Part shown: positions 1-8,190 of the stretch, in pieces | Layout: the number at the start of each line of letters is the position of its first letter | How positions within the stretch are numbered: the stretch's first letter is position 1 | Origin: Flammeovirga aprica JL-4 | GTDB lineage: Bacteria > Bacteroidota > Bacteroidia > Cytophagales > Flammeovirgaceae | Direction: 5' to 3' | Assembly: GCF_012844305.1 (NCBI RefSeq) | Contig: NZ_JABANE010000034.1 | Span: 1 to 64,000 of the forward strand | Length of the DNA stretch: 64,000 nt | Made by a program: the position numbers and the translations under genes | Notes under the pieces: generated by a model | What the model saw: only the letters and a program-made list of their open reading frames with translations | Told to the model about the DNA's origin: nothing | Databases searched by the model: none

Positions 1-66
1 GTACGCACGGTTCTGTGAGAGGGATAAATATGGGATAGACGTAGACTTATTCCATATTTACCCTAC
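1..66 (+). mobile_element. Group II intron 3' end (domain V 3' half and domain VI)
   Basis: The first bases, GTACGCACGGTTCTGTGAGAG, match the 3' strand of a bacterial group II intron domain V and its exit linker. A domain VI hairpin follows: GGG at 21-23 pairs with CCC at 61-63, and AAATATGG pairs with CCATATTT at 52-59. A60 is bulged next to the basal CCC, seven bases before a predicted intron end at C66 (terminal AC fits the AY rule), which is the usual branch-point spacing. Ribozyme domains I-IV and any reverse transcriptase must lie upstream of the window. The exact 3' splice site is inferred from the hairpin geometry. Confidence 0.8.
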
Positions 67-131
67 TTGATCATTTAAGTACATGGAAAGAGGACAAAAT
101 ATCACGCACCATGACTAGAGGTCATGGGCTT

Positions 132-153
132 ATGGGAAACTATCCCATTTTTC
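132..153 (+). terminator. Hairpin terminator downstream of the intron
   Basis: ATGGGA (132-137) and TCCCAT (143-148) form a short stem followed directly by a run of T. It could end transcripts entering from the intron side. A second small palindrome, CATGAC/GTCATG (110-126), lies just before it. Confidence 0.5.
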
Positions 154-265
154 AACTTTCACTATAAACTTGATATGTTTCAAAGATTTATAGGTTTTTA
201 TCCATTTAATGCGATGAATCAAATATTAAAGTCAAAAGTTGATCAGTGAGTTATCTTCCCAAAAG

Positions 266-310
266 CCCATAATTTCAATTATGGGTCTACGAAACATTCG
301 ATTACTTTTG
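266..310 (+). promoter_or_regulatory. Promoter of the CPBP protease gene with upstream palindrome
   Basis: TACTTTTG at 303-310 fits the Bacteroidota -7 consensus TAnnTTTG and lies about 30 bases before the ATG at 342. A 9-bp palindrome, CCCATAATT / AATTATGGG (266-285), covers the place where the -33 element would be, so it may be an operator or an upstream terminator. No clear -33 TTG is visible. The rest of 67-341 shows no gene. Confidence 0.55.
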
Positions 311-341
311 TCCTAGTACTTCAAAAAAAACTAAACTATTT

Positions 342-932
342 ATGAAAAACATACTATTGTACCTACTGTTTTTATTAATGGTAGTGATTCTTCTACAACT
401 ATTTCGCCTTCCGATTGATTACTTTCTGAAAGACTATAATCTAGCTTTCACGATTGCTGAATTTTTAAATATATGTTTTGTCTTTGCAGTCATCTATAAA
501 TTGAATTGGCTTCAATACATCAAAGTTGGACAAGTAGAGAAACATAAATTGATAATTTATGGATGTATCGCAATCAGTGTCACATCGATATTCTGTTATT
601 TTTATGGCTATAATTTCGATGTTAATATCGAAAATGTTAACCTGTCACGAATCATAGGAGGATTAGTATTTGCTCCTCTTTTGGAAGAGGTCGTTTTTCG
701 AGGGATAGCTACAGAATATTTAGAAAGGAAAGGAATAAAAGTACAGTATAGGGTAATTTTTACAACGGTGTGTTTTGGTTTGATCCACTTTCCATTTAGG
801 AGTATCGTTGATATACAGTTTTTTGTGATAGGGTTAATATTGGCGTTGATCTATGAAAAAGAACGAAACCTTGTTTACTGTTTTCTTTTCCACGCTCTTG
901 TTAATTTGACTTTTAATTTGCTTGCTTCATAG
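342..932 (+). CDS. CPBP family intramembrane glutamic endopeptidase
   Basis: A 196-residue, strongly hydrophobic protein with about five or six membrane segments. It carries the three CPBP (Abi/CAAX protease) motifs: EEVVFR (E115, E116, R120), FGLIH (F145 to H149) and HALVN (H184, N188). In this family the Glu/His residues form an intramembrane active site; bacterial members are linked to prenyl-protein processing, bacteriocin self-immunity or protein maturation, and the substrate cannot be told from sequence. It is a single gene with its own TAnnTTTG promoter and a terminator shared with the convergent gene downstream. Start chosen at the ATG just before the first hydrophobic segment. Confidence 0.88.
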   Translation: MKNILLYLLFLLMVVILLQLFRLPIDYFLKDYNLAFTIAEFLNICFVFAVIYKLNWLQYIKVGQVEKHKLIIYGCIAISVTSIFCYFYGYNFDVNIENVNLSRIIGGLVFAPLLEEVVFRGIATEYLERKGIKVQYRVIFTTVCFGLIHFPFRSIVDIQFFVIGLILALIYEKERNLVYCFLFHALVNLTFNLLAS

Positions 933-939
933 ATTAAAA

Positions 940-978
940 AATCCTCACTTCAAAACTGATATTTCAAAGTGAGGATTA
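940..978. terminator. Bidirectional terminator
   Basis: AATCCTCACTT and AAGTGAGGATT form an 11-bp stem between two convergent genes, with A-rich sequence on the left and T-rich on the right, so it can serve both strands. Confidence 0.85.
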
Positions 979-981
979 TTA

Positions 982-3639
982 TTATTGTTTTAGATCATCC
1001 AATTCTTTTATCAAAACCTGCTCTTGGAAACCACTCATTCTTTTAATTAGTTTTCCATCTTTGATAATCAGCACTAGGGGAATACCATTTACACTAAATT
1101 TCTTTTTAAAACGGCTAATGTTTTCATCTGCTATTTTAAAATGGTATTCATTATCGTCAGGAGCAAATCTTGTGACAGCATTTTTCCACTTGTTATTTCC
1201 ATGATCAATGGAAATAAAATGGAATTTCACTCCTTCTTTTGAGTATTTCTCAATCATGTCAGGGTAATGCTCTTTGATAGATTTTATACATGGCCCACAC
1301 CATGAAGCCCAAATATCTACAATATGAATGCCTTTAGAAAAATCAATTGATGTATTGTTAAAGTCATGATCCAATACTTCCAAAGATTTCACTTTTTCGT
1401 GTTTGTTAAAACCACCTCTTTGTGTAATTAATTGATTTAGGTCAGCTTGATGTTCAGATTGAGGATAGCTAGCTTCAAAATAAGCCACAGCATCTGAAAA
1501 TGTGGTATTTTGTACTGTATCATTGTAGAAATAATACTCCTTTAGATAAGTACTTAAAACCTTTTCATTAAGTTCTTTATTTTTGACATATCGATTGTTG
1601 ATTTCTTGAAAACGTTCCACTGTATTTTTATTATCATGAAAAGGAGCATCATCAGCAAACAATCGGTTTTCATCCTCGATAAAATTAAGGTGGATGTCTA
1701 TATGTTCTGCTACAAGATTATCTAAATCACTTTGATTCATTTCAGGATCATCTAAGTCAAAGTAATTTAAAGCATTTAATAAAAGGTTAGGAGCCTGTGT
1801 TTTTACTATTACCGGATTTGCCTCAGCATAAAGTGCATTTATATTGAGCCATAAACCCAAAATATTACCTTTCATGGTTTTGGCATATTGATCAGATAAA
1901 AGAGGTTTATAAACCATCAAGGTATCCATAAATTGTGTCATGTAGCTGGTGCTTAACTCTTGAAAATCTTTGAGAGCTAAGCCATCTTTTCGACGATGAA
2001 AGTCGTCAGACATACTGTTAAGCTGAGAGTGAAATGAAATTGTATACCTCAAACTATCCATTACTTCTTTTGTGATCTGATTTTGATCATACTGGGATAA
2101 TTTGGTCATTTTGTTAAATTCATCTTTCAAAATACCCTTATTCTCTTTGTTTTCGGTAATTATAAGATCATCATAAGCACTTCTATGCAATAGATTTCTG
2201 GAAGTATAGTAATGAAACAATTTTTGATCTTCAATTTGTTTCTCCATTTCAGGCGTCAATTGTTTCTGCCTTTTTTTATCATAACCATATAGTATATAAC
2301 CCTTCCTGATTGTCTGTTCTTTTTGATAGAGTGTGGAATCCATCAGAATATCTTTTGAATCAATGCTATTTGACAATTCAGAAGAACTGCTTGTTGTAAA
2401 TCCCCAGAAAGAACAGTTGTATCCGACATAAGGGAAACTTTCAGCTTGTACCAAAAAAGCCCTGTCGGAGAATCTAAACATGTTTGCTTTTCTAAGATCG
2501 TAGCAGGCAATAGTACTGAAGTTTGGGATATTTAGTTTTCCAACATATTTGATGACATCAATAGTATCTTTATAGGTCATTTCAAAATCAATATGATCCG
2601 TGTAAAGTGTTTCTCCCACTTTAGTAAAAGTGATTTCACCTTTTGAAGAAATACGGTTTTTGAATATAGGTATATTATCATGCGTGTACTCTCCATATTT
2701 TTGAATAGGTCTTAAATCTTCGGAAGTAACCTTTAAAAGATCATATTCCTCTGTAACATAAAGCAGTCCTTTACCACCGTTATTATTTTGATCGAAGAAA
2801 CTTAATACATAAACGAGTTGATCATCATTGACAAGCATCTCTTCCAATTCAAACTTATAATTCGTAGGATTGACCAAAGGACCATTTTTTATAAATGCTT
2901 GCTGATAATGGAAAATATTTTGATTGCCATTAAAATTAAGGTTACGAAGGTTTCTCTCTACAATATTGTGACCTTCGTGGTATTTATTATTAAGTCTTAT
3001 TTCTTCTTTTGACTCTTCGTGCTCCCAATTGTTATAGTTCCAATTATAGTCTTTATTTCTTTTAATCTGATCAAACATCAAAATATGATAGCTCCATTTG
3101 TGTGCATTATCTGATTTTATCTGATTGTAATTTTCGAAATAAATTTCTCCAGTAGATTCCATACCACCCTGAAAATCATCGTTGGTGTATTTCGTTTCGG
3201 CATAATAAAACTCACCTAGATACTGTTTCTTTCGGATACTCTTTTTGAAAGATTGACTACTGTATTTGATAATCTCTTTGACCGTAGGCATTTTTGCTTT
3301 GATGGTAAGCATATCAAGTTCTTCAGTAGCAGGAAGCAGAACCAATTCATTTTCGAGGTACTTGGAAAGTTTTCGAATAGGAACTTCAAGTTTTGTGAAT
3401 CCAATGGAGGAGACGCTCAGTGTGTCAGAATGGAATGAAGATTTGATGGGAATATTGAAGTACCCATTTGAATTGGTTGTACCACCAATTGTTTTTCCTT
3501 TGACAACAATGTTTGCATAAGGTATAGCTTCCTGTGTTTCTGCATTTCTCAAATACCCCTTGATAAAGTTTTGAGCAGACAATAGTGAAGCATTTAGTAC
3601 GAGCAGTACTATTAAAGTCAGTTTTGTTTTCATTTTCAT
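982..3639 (-). CDS. Secreted carboxypeptidase-regulatory-like / TlpA-like thioredoxin protein
   Basis: An 885-residue protein with a signal peptide (about residues 1-22, ending LLSAQ). A CarboxypepD_reg-like beta-sandwich (about 24-110) follows, of the type seen at the start of many Bacteroidota envelope proteins. A long middle part (about 120-740) is not recognised. A C-terminal TlpA/AhpC-type thioredoxin domain (about 745-885) has the active-site motif WCGPC at 780-784 and the cis-proline segment GIPL near 854. TlpA-like domains act as periplasmic thiol-disulfide reductants, and in Bacteroidota they are often fused to long unknown N-terminal regions. It is monocistronic and convergent with the CPBP gene. 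The partner and substrate are unknown; the redox role is inferred from the intact CxxC. Confidence 0.85.
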   Translation of the reverse strand: MKMKTKLTLIVLLVLNASLLSAQNFIKGYLRNAETQEAIPYANIVVKGKTIGGTTNSNGYFNIPIKSSFHSDTLSVSSIGFTKLEVPIRKLSKYLENELVLLPATEELDMLTIKAKMPTVKEIIKYSSQSFKKSIRKKQYLGEFYYAETKYTNDDFQGGMESTGEIYFENYNQIKSDNAHKWSYHILMFDQIKRNKDYNWNYNNWEHEESKEEIRLNNKYHEGHNIVERNLRNLNFNGNQNIFHYQQAFIKNGPLVNPTNYKFELEEMLVNDDQLVYVLSFFDQNNNGGKGLLYVTEEYDLLKVTSEDLRPIQKYGEYTHDNIPIFKNRISSKGEITFTKVGETLYTDHIDFEMTYKDTIDVIKYVGKLNIPNFSTIACYDLRKANMFRFSDRAFLVQAESFPYVGYNCSFWGFTTSSSSELSNSIDSKDILMDSTLYQKEQTIRKGYILYGYDKKRQKQLTPEMEKQIEDQKLFHYYTSRNLLHRSAYDDLIITENKENKGILKDEFNKMTKLSQYDQNQITKEVMDSLRYTISFHSQLNSMSDDFHRRKDGLALKDFQELSTSYMTQFMDTLMVYKPLLSDQYAKTMKGNILGLWLNINALYAEANPVIVKTQAPNLLLNALNYFDLDDPEMNQSDLDNLVAEHIDIHLNFIEDENRLFADDAPFHDNKNTVERFQEINNRYVKNKELNEKVLSTYLKEYYFYNDTVQNTTFSDAVAYFEASYPQSEHQADLNQLITQRGGFNKHEKVKSLEVLDHDFNNTSIDFSKGIHIVDIWASWCGPCIKSIKEHYPDMIEKYSKEGVKFHFISIDHGNNKWKNAVTRFAPDDNEYHFKIADENISRFKKKFSVNGIPLVLIIKDGKLIKRMSGFQEQVLIKELDDLKQ

Positions 3640-3775
3640 TTAAAGATTAGTTACCAGCTTTGTAGTAAGTTCGATGAATAGTTATGTTTAATAGATTTAT
3701 AACGAACTGTTTATAGAATGATCAATATAGTTCAAATTGTAATACAAATGAAGTCAGATGTTGATTAAAAACAAA

Positions 3776-3809
3776 ATCCCACTGCAATATGAATGTATTA
3801 CAGTGGGAT
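3776..3809 (-). terminator. Terminator of the lrgAB operon
   Basis: ATCCCACTG and CAGTGGGAT (3776-3784, 3801-3809) form a stem which, read on the minus strand, is followed by TTTTGTTTTT. It lies about 30 bases after the lrgB stop. Confidence 0.85.
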
Positions 3810-3836
3810 AGGTCTATATATTGGTAGCCAATAAAT

Positions 3837-4535
3837 TTAGTAGAATAAAGCCAAGATACCCGGAGTTACTAATGTGGTAAACACACCCATTAAACCAATG
3901 GACAAACCACTGATAGCACCTTCTACCATTCCCATTTGAATGGCCTGTGCCGTACCGATACCGTGAGCACAGCTACCCATCGCTAAACCTTTAGCAATAG
4001 CGGTTTTGAACACTTTAGGAACCACAAGAGGTCCGACTGAAGCACCCAGAACACCTACAATAATTACAAACACAGCCGTCATTGATGGAATACCACCATT
4101 TTGAGCAGAAACAGCCATGGCGATAGGAGTGGTGACTGATTTTGGAACCATCGAAATGATCAAATCCTCTTCAGCTCCAAATAACTTTCCAATTAAGATT
4201 ACGGAAACTACACCCATCACACTACCCAAAAAAGTAGCGGATAAAATGGCAACGGCATTTTTACCTATAGTTTGTAACTGTTCATATAATAATACACCCA
4301 AGGCAACAACAGATGGCCCAAGCATAAAGTGAATCATGCGGGTGTTGGCCTGATAGGTTCCATATTGTACACCGGATAGTTTTAAAATGACAATCAAACA
4401 AATAATGGTCATTAAAACAGGATTCAATAACGGTGTTTTAGCTTTTTGATAGATTGCTTCAAAAATTAAAAAAAGACCAAGCGTAGCGGCTAATGCAAAC
4501 GTTTCGCTTTCGAAAAGATGATTGATAGTTTCCAT
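3837..4535 (-). CDS. lrgB: LrgB family membrane protein
   Basis: A 232-residue polytopic membrane protein with the typical LrgB/CidB pattern: glycine/alanine-rich segments such as MVPKSVTTPIAMAVS and a GSCAHGIGTAQA motif near residues 187-198. LrgB is the integral membrane partner of the holin-like LrgA. The pair has been linked to murein hydrolase control and cell death in staphylococci and to export of pyruvate or glycolate-type metabolites in other organisms; which applies here cannot be decided. Its ATG shares one base with the lrgA stop codon (TAATG arrangement), a sign of translational coupling. A terminator follows. No LytSR regulator is nearby. Confidence 0.92.
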   Translation of the reverse strand: METINHLFESETFALAATLGLFLIFEAIYQKAKTPLLNPVLMTIICLIVILKLSGVQYGTYQANTRMIHFMLGPSVVALGVLLYEQLQTIGKNAVAILSATFLGSVMGVVSVILIGKLFGAEEDLIISMVPKSVTTPIAMAVSAQNGGIPSMTAVFVIIVGVLGASVGPLVVPKVFKTAIAKGLAMGSCAHGIGTAQAIQMGMVEGAISGLSIGLMGVFTTLVTPGILALFY

Positions 4536-4879
4536 TATTTATCTTCCTTTTTACCTAAAAATTCTCCGGCAAAGCCTGCAGACAACATCACTGCAAACAT
4601 TGACCCTACAATAGTTACACTGATCATAAGCCAGTTATTCTGTATCATGTCTAAATATTCCATCATCCCGACACCAGCAGGAATAAAGAATAATGACATT
4701 CTTCTTGTTAAAGATTGAGCGGCATCTTTTACCCACTCATAAGGAATAATTTTTAAATAAAGACATAAGAATAAAATAATCATCCCAATCACATTTCCTG
4801 GGATGGGCAAGCCTGAAATTTCATTAATAAGTGTTCCCAGCGACAGCATCGCTAGAATTAACATAAATCCTCGTATCAT
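4535..4879 (-). CDS. lrgA: LrgA/CidA family holin-like protein
   Basis: A 114-residue protein with four hydrophobic segments. The signature regions LPIPGNVIGMIILF (about 24-37) and LFFIPAGVGMM (about 63-73) are conserved in LrgA/CidA. The length fits the family (about 110-150). It is the first gene of the lrgAB pair and overlaps lrgB by one base. The 190-base gap upstream is divergent with the next gene, and I found no clean TAnnTTTG on the minus strand there. Confidence 0.9.
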   Translation of the reverse strand: MIRGFMLILAMLSLGTLINEISGLPIPGNVIGMIILFLCLYLKIIPYEWVKDAAQSLTRRMSLFFIPAGVGMMEYLDMIQNNWLMISVTIVGSMFAVMLSAGFAGEFLGKKEDK

Positions 4880-5071
4880 ATTCGATTATATAGTAGTTTG
4901 AGATAAAGATAATACATGATTGAATGAGTATTTATAGGCTTCGTAAAGAGATAAGAATTATTTAAATAGTGACAAAATAACACTTCAAAAATTAGTATAT
5001 TGTAGTAGATGCTTATGGTGCTGCTTGAGCACATTGTTACATTACTCTATTATTAAAATTGATCTTTAAAT

Positions 5072-5665
5072 ATGTCAATAAAAGACCTGGGAGAACTATT
5101 TGAGGAAAAAAAATACAACGAAATTATCAGCATTTTTAACCATAGAATTGATAGTTTCGAAAGCCTCTCTCTAGATGAATTTTTATTATGGTCAAGATGC
5201 TATGAAAACCAAGGAGATTTTGAGTCGGCATTGTATATTTTGTCGCTGTGTTATATTGAAGAAATCAATGACAGAAAGCTGGACAATGAATACGAACGCC
5301 TGACCGTTTTACAAGACCGGGTTTTTCAAGCAATCCTTCAGTTGAAGTCTGGTATTGAAGATTCAGATGATATTAATTTCCTTATTGACACCATGCATAT
5401 ATTGGTGGATAATAATGTTGAAGATGTGCTTGTGGCCTATTTAGAAGATATTCTGAGAGTCACTAAAGATCAAAGTGTAAAGAAACTTTGGCTTGGGAAA
5501 CTTTCTGAAGACATTTTCTTCAAGTTGGACAATCAATTGGTGATGACTTCTAATCAGAAAAATGCCATTCTTGACGCCATCATCTACTACTATATCTCTT
5601 CTTCGAAAGTGTATGATGGAAAATACGCTTATATAAGATCCATCAGAAACAACACTTTTCATTAG
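5072..5665 (+). CDS. Hypothetical helical (TPR-like) protein
   Basis: A 197-residue soluble protein without signal peptide or membrane segment. It is acidic and predicted all-helical. The N-terminal part (about residues 8-60) has the size and hydrophobic spacing of one or two tetratricopeptide-like helix pairs, but no canonical TPR is clear. I do not recognise the family. It is monocistronic and divergent from lrgAB, with a strong terminator shared with lysA. Coding is supported by codon-like composition throughout, the ATG start and the terminator position. Confidence 0.65.
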   Translation: MSIKDLGELFEEKKYNEIISIFNHRIDSFESLSLDEFLLWSRCYENQGDFESALYILSLCYIEEINDRKLDNEYERLTVLQDRVFQAILQLKSGIEDSDDINFLIDTMHILVDNNVEDVLVAYLEDILRVTKDQSVKKLWLGKLSEDIFFKLDNQLVMTSNQKNAILDAIIYYYISSSKVYDGKYAYIRSIRNNTFH

Positions 5666-5673
5666 AAAAAATA

Positions 5674-5704
5674 AACGCCTTTCTACAAAAGTAAGAAAGG
5701 CGTT
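5674..5704. terminator. Bidirectional terminator
   Basis: AACGCCTTTCT and AGAAAGGCGTT form an 11-bp stem with A/T runs on both sides, between the convergent 5.1-kb gene and lysA. Confidence 0.88.
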
Positions 5705-5729
5705 AAAACAATGTGAGTTGTCTATATTT

Positions 5730-6998
5730 TTAGTCTAATGAAGCTTCTTCTGTTTTAACAGGAATAGATGAGAAAATATCCACCTGCCCTCTAGTAAGAT
5801 CTTCTAATGTTTCTCTTTGTCTGATTAAGTGAGGCACTCCGTTGAATACCAATACCTCTGCCGGACGTAATCTTGAGTTGTAGTTTGAACTCATAGAATA
5901 AGAATAGGCTCCAGCATTTTCGATAGATAATAAATCGCCCACTCGCACCTCATTCAGTTTTCTATCATAACCAAATGTATCAGTTTCACAGATGTAACCT
6001 ACTACATCGTACACTCTTTTTGGTCCCTCAGGATTAGAAACGTTTTTGATGTGGTGGTATGCATCGTACATCATAGGACGGATAAGGTGGTTTAAACCAG
6101 AATCCACACCTACAAATACAGCGGCAGGGCTATGCTTTAATACATTGACCTTCGTTAATAAATGTCCTGATTCAGAAACTAAATATTTACCTGGCTCAAA
6201 CCAAAGCTCTAAGTCTCTTCCATAAGAAGCACAGAACTCTTGGAATGCTTTAGACATCTTTTTGCCCAATTCAGGAATATTAGTAACAATATCCTCTTCC
6301 TTGTAAGCTACTTTAAATCCAGAACCCAAGTCAATAAACTGAAGGTTAGGGAAGTCTTTTGCACAGTCAAACATTACATTAGCGGCCATTAAGAATACTT
6401 CAGAATCTAAAATATCAGAACCTGAATGCATGTGCAGACCTACAACATTAATGTTATGGCTTTCTACTACCTTCTTTACATGTGACATTTGGAAGATAGA
6501 AATACCAAACTTAGAACCGATGTGACCTACTTGAATTTTAGCATTTCCACCTGCAGTAATATGCGGGTTGATTCTAATAGCACAAGGAACTGTATCTTGG
6601 TAAACATCACCAAACTGCTCAAGGATAGCAATGTTATCAATGTTGATTACAACGCCTAATTCAACTGCCTCTTGAATTTCTTCAAAAGAAACAGAGTTAG
6701 GAGTAAATAAAATTCTTTCCTTAGGAAATCCAGCTTGAATACCTAAAAGCACTTCTTGAATAGAAACGCAATCTAAATCCACACCGTGTTCCTTCACTAA
6801 CTTCAAAATACTCAAGTTAGATAAAGATTTCATTGCATATTTTATTCTTAAGTTAACGCCATTAAATGCATTTCTTAATGTTGAGATCTGATTAATGATC
6901 TTATCAGCATCATATACATATAAAGGAGTTTGAAACTCATTTGCAATTTCCGTTACCGGCACACCTTGGATCTGATATTCTGAATTTTTTAATTCCAT
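5730..6998 (-). CDS. lysA: Diaminopimelate decarboxylase
   Basis: A PLP-dependent decarboxylase of alanine-racemase fold type III that converts meso-diaminopimelate to L-lysine, the last step of lysine biosynthesis. Visible motifs: KYAMKS with the PLP lysine (K57 from the start used here), HMHSGSDI, the phosphate-binding region DLGSGFK, FEPGKYLV, and the C-terminal active-site segment CETDTFG (Cys337). The frame stays open upstream to a TTG at 7040, but that codon lies inside a TAnnTTTG promoter element (7038-7045). I therefore place the start at the ATG at 6998, giving 422 residues, close to the family length. It is monocistronic, with a shared terminator downstream. Confidence 0.93.
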   Translation of the reverse strand: MELKNSEYQIQGVPVTEIANEFQTPLYVYDADKIINQISTLRNAFNGVNLRIKYAMKSLSNLSILKLVKEHGVDLDCVSIQEVLLGIQAGFPKERILFTPNSVSFEEIQEAVELGVVINIDNIAILEQFGDVYQDTVPCAIRINPHITAGGNAKIQVGHIGSKFGISIFQMSHVKKVVESHNINVVGLHMHSGSDILDSEVFLMAANVMFDCAKDFPNLQFIDLGSGFKVAYKEEDIVTNIPELGKKMSKAFQEFCASYGRDLELWFEPGKYLVSESGHLLTKVNVLKHSPAAVFVGVDSGLNHLIRPMMYDAYHHIKNVSNPEGPKRVYDVVGYICETDTFGYDRKLNEVRVGDLLSIENAGAYSYSMSSNYNSRLRPAEVLVFNGVPHLIRQRETLEDLTRGQVDIFSSIPVKTEEASLD

Positions 6999-7037
6999 TC
7001 TCGGAAGAAGATTATAATTGATAATTTTACTATGAGA

Positions 7038-7045
7038 CAAAAGTA
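7038..7045 (-). promoter_or_regulatory. lysA promoter -7 element
   Basis: On the minus strand the sequence reads TACTTTTG, a perfect TAnnTTTG, 40 bases before the ATG at 6998. A TTTG lies at 7070-7073, about 24 bases upstream, which is slightly long for a -33 element. This element decides the lysA start codon. 7046-7221 is AT-rich and shows no gene. Confidence 0.65.
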
Positions 7046-7221
7046 ATTTAAAAAAAAAGATAGTCCATACAAATCTCTTTTATTTACAAAAATAACAATA
7101 AGTGTTTTAAATAAAACATTATGTTATATAATCAGTTTTTGTTAATGTTGCTTCTATATCTATGGTTTAAATGATCAAATTATTTGTTGAGAAGTTTTTA
7201 TGTGAACTGTTTTGTAGGACA

Positions 7222-8076
7222 TTATAGTTTTATATTCTTCACCTCCTCAATTGTCAACCCTGAATAAAGAACTACTTTGTCTATACTCAGTCCGTCTATA
7301 AGCATTGATTTTGCAGCTTCTATAGCTTTTCTTTTTTCTCCTCTTTTTTCTCCAATTTCAATACCTTCCTCTTTTGCTTGACCCAATGTATTGACGTAAT
7401 CTCTAAAGGTTTTTAGTGATTCTTCGTAATTAACTTTGTCAGTTTCATTCATAGCAGAATATTCAGAAATTTTAAATAACTTTTTAAAGGTTCTTTCTTG
7501 TAAAAGAGGCGGAATCTCATCTAGATTAGGCATGTTTTTAATAGCGTAAATCCATTTTTCAAAGATAGTGCTTTGTACCGTTAAAGGTTTAGAAAATTTT
7601 GGGAGTTCAAGGTATACAAAAGAGAGTTTATCATAGAAAGTATTTCCTTTTTCATCTCTTAATTTTATGTTGTGATGAAAATCTTCTGAGTTGTCAAAAG
7701 TGAAATTCATTAGCCCAATGACATAAACACCTTTTAGTTCATATTTCCAATCGGTCCCTTTTTCTGCTTGTTCTTGGATTGGGAAGGTGGCATAATACAA
7801 TGTTCTGTCTTTAAAAAACTCCTGTTTTGCCCTTTGCAATTCAACGATGAACTTCTCGCCCAAATCATTTTCACAATAAAGGTCGTAGATTGCTTTTCGA
7901 TCTATATCTCGTCTAGCAAGGTGTTCTTGTTGCTTGTATTCTAAAGTTTTAATCTGATCTTCTTCAGGTAAAATAGCATTTAGGAAATCAATAAGAATAT
8001 CTTTATTAGCTTCCTCGCCAAATATTTTTTTAAAGCCAAAATCAGTAAAAGGATTAATATATTTAGAATGTGCCAT
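7222..8076 (-). CDS. Rpn family recombination-promoting nuclease / putative transposase
   Basis: A 284-residue member of the PD-(D/E)XK nuclease group (PDDEXK_2, formerly 'transposase 31-like'). It begins with the Bacteroidota signature INPFTDFGFKKIFG (about residues 7-20). The nuclease core has D65 (IYDLYC) and E79-x-Q81 (VELQRAKQ). The C-terminal tail (about 240-284) is a lysine/glutamate-rich helix followed by a short helix-turn-helix-like segment. E. coli Rpn proteins cut DNA and raise RecA-independent recombination; whether this one moves is unknown. Such genes are often multicopy in Bacteroidota genomes. It is a lone gene divergent from the serpin, with a perfect palindrome upstream. 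Confidence 0.9.
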   Translation of the reverse strand: MAHSKYINPFTDFGFKKIFGEEANKDILIDFLNAILPEEDQIKTLEYKQQEHLARRDIDRKAIYDLYCENDLGEKFIVELQRAKQEFFKDRTLYYATFPIQEQAEKGTDWKYELKGVYVIGLMNFTFDNSEDFHHNIKLRDEKGNTFYDKLSFVYLELPKFSKPLTVQSTIFEKWIYAIKNMPNLDEIPPLLQERTFKKLFKISEYSAMNETDKVNYEESLKTFRDYVNTLGQAKEEGIEIGEKRGEKRKAIEAAKSMLIDGLSIDKVVLYSGLTIEEVKNIKL

Positions 8077-8100
8077 GCCGAATCTTTTTTGTAAAGATGC

Positions 8101-8140
8101 TTTATAAAAAAGTAAATATCAAGGTTTACTTTTTTATAAA
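8101..8140. repeat. Perfect 16-bp inverted repeat between divergent genes
   Basis: TTTATAAAAAAGTAAA (8101-8116) and its exact reverse complement (8125-8140) flank an 8-base centre. It lies 24 bases before the Rpn start and 50 before the serpin start. Because both genes read away from it, it is unlikely to be an ordinary terminator. An operator, a recombination site or a remnant of a mobile element are possible. Confidence 0.85.
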
Positions 8141-8190
8141 ATTATAAAGAAATGGTAGCAATCTTGCTCTAGTGTTGGAAACACTTTTTT

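Noticed and set aside
6999-7040. Upstream TTG start of lysA
   Set aside because: The TTG lies in a TAnnTTTG promoter element; the ATG at 6998 gives the family-like N-terminus.
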